From Polaromonas sp. (GTDB taxonomy: Bacteria; Pseudomonadota; Gammaproteobacteria; Burkholderiales; Burkholderiaceae_C): DNA of 64,000 nucleotides. The number at the start of each line of letters is the position of its first letter. The first letter of the stretch is position 1. Of this stretch, positions 62,017 through 64,000 are shown in pieces. Below the pieces are notes generated by a model. It saw only the letters and a program-made list of their open reading frames with translations. It did not search any database and was not told the origin of the DNA. The stretch is from the NCBI GenBank assembly GCA_013298945.1, contig JAAFJR010000009.1:18737-82736 (forward strand). The letters run 5' to 3'. Made by a program: the position numbers and the translations under genes.

Positions 62017-62633
62017 GCGAACATCTCCTTGAGTTTTTCGATGGCAGCTTTAGTCACAATGACTTTCTTGTAATGCACCAAAGACACCGGGTCAGCATAG
62101 CGTGGCTCTACAACCATAACGTTGACCAAATTGCGAGATGCCAAATACAAGTTCTCATCAACTTCGTCTGCAATCACGAGGACGGATTGCAAATTCATTG
62201 CCTTGAACTTTGCAGCCAAAGCTGCTGTTTTTGGAGAATCAACCTTGAGCGAATCCACCACAGCCAAACGACCTTCACGCGCGAGTTGCGAGAAGATCGA
62301 AGCCATACCAGCGCGATACATCTTCTTGTTGATCTTCTGTGTGAAATTCTCTTCTGGGCTGTTAGGGAATGCACGACCACCGCCACGCCAGATTGGCGAG
62401 GAAGTCATACCAGCACGAGCGCGGCCAGTACCCTTTTGTGCAAACGGCTTTTTAGTTGAGTGCTTAACAGTACGACGGTCTTTTTGAGCGCGCGTACCTT
62501 GGCGTGCATTGGCTTGAAATGCAACAACAACTTGATGAACCAAATCTTCGTTGTAAGCACGGCCAAACACAGTTTCAGGCACGTCAAACGTTGACGATGC
62601 TTGACCTTGGTCATTCAGGAGTTCGATATTCAT
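62013..62633 (-). CDS. rplD: 50S ribosomal protein L4
   Basis: A 206-residue protein: [47 protein letters not shown] (the loop lining the exit tunnel). In E. coli L4 also represses the S10 operon; I saw no leader that would tell whether this happens here. It shares one base with rplC. Confidence 0.97.
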   Translation of the reverse strand: MNIELLNDQGQASSTFDVPETVFGRAYNEDLVHQVVVAFQANARQGTRAQKDRRTVKHSTKKPFAQKGTGRARAGMTSSPIWRGGGRAFPNSPEENFTQKINKKMYRAGMASIFSQLAREGRLAVVDSLKVDSPKTAALAAKFKAMNLQSVLVIADEVDENLYLASRNLVNVMVVEPRYADPVSLVHYKKVIVTKAAIEKLKEMFA

Positions 62634-63340
62634 TATTTCGCCCCCTTAGCAGCCAAAGCTGTAGCTGCCGCAATAGAGCCAGCTGATTTTGTTTTGATGG
62701 CATGGCGAACTGTCACAAAACCGCCTTTTGAACCAGGGATTGCACCCTTGATCAACAGCAATTGACGCGCTTCGTCGATGCGAATCACATCTAAGTTTTG
62801 GATAGATTTAGTCACGTTACCCATTTGACCAGACATGCGCTTACCAGGAAACACACGACCAGGATCTTGAGCCATAGAAATCGAACCAGGCACATTGTGC
62901 GAACGGCTGTTACCGTGCGACGCGCGCTGTGATTTGAAGTTATGACGCGTGATGGTTCCAGTAAAGCCTTTACCGATAGAAGTGCCTTGCACGTCAACGG
63001 TTTGACCCACTGCAAATACTGCAGACACTGGCACAACAGCGCCAGGTGCGTATTGCGCAGCAGCTTCAGCTGTTACACGGAATTCTTGAATGATTTCACC
63101 AGCCTCAACGCCTGCTTTCGCAAGGTGGCCAGCTGCCGGCTTAGTCACGCGCGATGCTTTGCGTGAACCAAACGTCACCTGCATGGCAACGTAGCCGTCA
63201 TTCTCAATGGTTTTAATCTGAGTCACACGGTTGTTTGACACATCTACGACCGTCACAGGAACAGCGTCCCCGTCATCGGTAAATAGGCGCATCATGCCAA
63301 CCTTGCGCCCCAGCAACCCTAAGGAATTGCTCAGACTCAT
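62633..63340 (-). CDS. rplC: 50S ribosomal protein L3
   Basis: A 235-residue protein beginning [20 protein letters not shown]. It has the [31 protein letters not shown] loop with the Gln that is methylated in E. coli. I chose ATG 63340; a longer reading upstream is not L3-like. A 190-base gap to rpsJ holds a strong promoter. Confidence 0.97.
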   Translation of the reverse strand: MSLSNSLGLLGRKVGMMRLFTDDGDAVPVTVVDVSNNRVTQIKTIENDGYVAMQVTFGSRKASRVTKPAAGHLAKAGVEAGEIIQEFRVTAEAAAQYAPGAVVPVSAVFAVGQTVDVQGTSIGKGFTGTITRHNFKSQRASHGNSRSHNVPGSISMAQDPGRVFPGKRMSGQMGNVTKSIQNLDVIRIDEARQLLLIKGAIPGSKGGFVTVRHAIKTKSAGSIAAATALAAKGAK

Positions 63341-63441
63341 GTTTTTCTCCGTTACTTTTACCGCAGCGACTTCAATTGGCCACTGCGTTTTTATGTAAAA
63401 GTGAGTTAATAAAACTCTATGCAAATTGCACAGAGCCTCAG

Positions 63442-63471
63442 ATTATAGACCGAACTCGTCATTTCTGACAA
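63442..63471 (-). promoter_or_regulatory. Sigma-70 promoter upstream of rplC
   Basis: On the minus strand TTGTCA (63471-63466), 18-base spacer, TATAAT (63447-63442). It lies about 100 bases before the rplC start and would drive rplC to rpsQ separately from tuf-rpsJ. Confidence 0.78.
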
Positions 63472-63530
63472 GCCCTATTTACAACTCTGATTCTTTTCGC
63501 TGAAATCTTGTTGTTAAAAGATTAAATCTC

Positions 63531-63845
63531 TTATTGCAACTTGATTTCAACATCGACGCCAGCTGGCAAGTCAAGCTTCATCAATGCGTCAACAGTTTTG
63601 TCCGTTGGATCAACGATGTCCATCAGACGCTGGTGCGTACGGATTTCCAACTGATCACGGCTGGTTTTGTTAACGTGTGGTGAGCGCAAAATGTCAAAAC
63701 GCTTCATGCGTGTTGGCAAAGGCACTGGACCTTTGACAATCGCGCCGGTACGCTTTGCTGTATCAACAATCTCAGCGGCCGATTGGTCGATGAGTTTGTA
63801 GTCAAATGCCTTCAGGCGAATGCGAATTTTTTGTTTAGTAGCCAT
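63531..63845 (-). CDS. rpsJ: 30S ribosomal protein S10
   Basis: A 104-residue protein: [62 protein letters not shown]. Besides its 30S role it is the NusB partner (NusE) in antitermination. It follows tuf after 30 bases, and a 190-base gap separates it from rplC. Confidence 0.97.
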   Translation of the reverse strand: MATKQKIRIRLKAFDYKLIDQSAAEIVDTAKRTGAIVKGPVPLPTRMKRFDILRSPHVNKTSRDQLEIRTHQRLMDIVDPTDKTVDALMKLDLPAGVDVEIKLQ

Positions 63846-63875
63846 GATGATCCCTTTGCTTTATCTGTCTGCGAT

Positions 63876-64000
63876 TAAGCAATAATCTTAGCCACAACAC
63901 CCGCGCCGACGGTCTTGCCGCCTTCACGAATCGCGAAGCGCAAGCCTTCTTCCATCGCAATCGGGTTGATCAACTTCACAGTGATCGACACGTTGTCGCC
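63876..64000 (-). CDS. tuf: Elongation factor Tu (C-terminal end only, cut by window edge)
   Basis: The last 41 codons are present on the minus strand: [40 protein letters not shown] and a final Ala before TAA at 63878-63876. This is the C-terminus of EF-Tu domain 3. The rest lies beyond the right edge. Confidence 0.95.

Overview
The window looks like a chromosomal segment of a Burkholderiales bacterium, most likely Comamonadaceae (a Rhodoferax/Polaromonas/Limnohabitans-like lineage). This is judged from gene content and order: accB-accC-prmA-DUF3426-carbohydrate kinase-histone-like protein, nrdB/nrdA with two ATP-cones, ampD-PP0621-ccsA-ffh, and a ubiH-like gene next to dsbC. The S3 protein has a long tail and the ribosomal operon follows tuf. 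Base composition is moderate and no species can be named.

Layout. (1) 1-9.4 kb is surface polysaccharide: a leftward CDP-sugar operon (rfbG, 3,5-epimerase, SAM methyltransferase cut by the window edge). Facing it is a rightward Gtr-like glycosylation operon made of two tandem paralogous polytopic proteins, gtrB and gtrA. A ChbG/YdjC deacetylase converges on it. (2) 9.5-25.4 kb is mostly core: mpl (with an in-frame palindromic insertion), a TlpA protein, accB/accC, prmA, a PfkB kinase, a repetitive histone H1-like protein, nrdA/nrdB with NrdR boxes, ampD, a CcsA-like protein and ffh. (3) 25.5-47.2 kb is accessory: a ParE/RelE-type toxin-antitoxin pair, a CUT1 sugar ABC transporter with an SMP-30 lactonase and a b561-like protein, a HepT/MntA pair, and miaB with a small secreted protein. 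Then come aldarate genes (garR-like, HpcH/GarL-like aldolase, gudD, garD). A four-gene type I restriction-modification operon (hsdR-hsdS-DUF1016-hsdM) lies between a 43-codon remnant of an enolase-superfamily gene and a tRNA-Met gene. (4) 47.4-58.2 kb is housekeeping: tRNA-Met, ychF, a MOSC protein, a UbiH-like monooxygenase, dsbC, an M61 peptidase, DAHP synthase, TlpA, cytochromes, GNAT and a peroxiredoxin. (5) 58.3-64 kb is the S10 ribosomal operon (rpsQ to rpsJ) and the end of tuf, all leftward.

Two signals stand out. First, the DAHP synthase gene is preceded by what looks like a complete transcription attenuator: a 25-codon leader peptide packed with Phe, Tyr and Trp codons, mutually exclusive antiterminator and terminator arms, and a T9 tract. 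Second, a roughly 50-bp repeat occurs nine times between 16.8 and 57.7 kb, mainly in intergenic DNA. One copy supplies a stop codon, one is translated as the core of a signal peptide, and two direct copies bracket a toxin-antitoxin pair.

The aldarate genes plus the SMP-30 protein and CUT1 transporter suggest use of hexuronates or aldaric acids (lactone hydrolysis, dehydration by GudD/GarD, aldol cleavage, reduction of tartronate semialdehyde). That link between the two blocks is inference. No gene-free stretch longer than 300 bases was seen.
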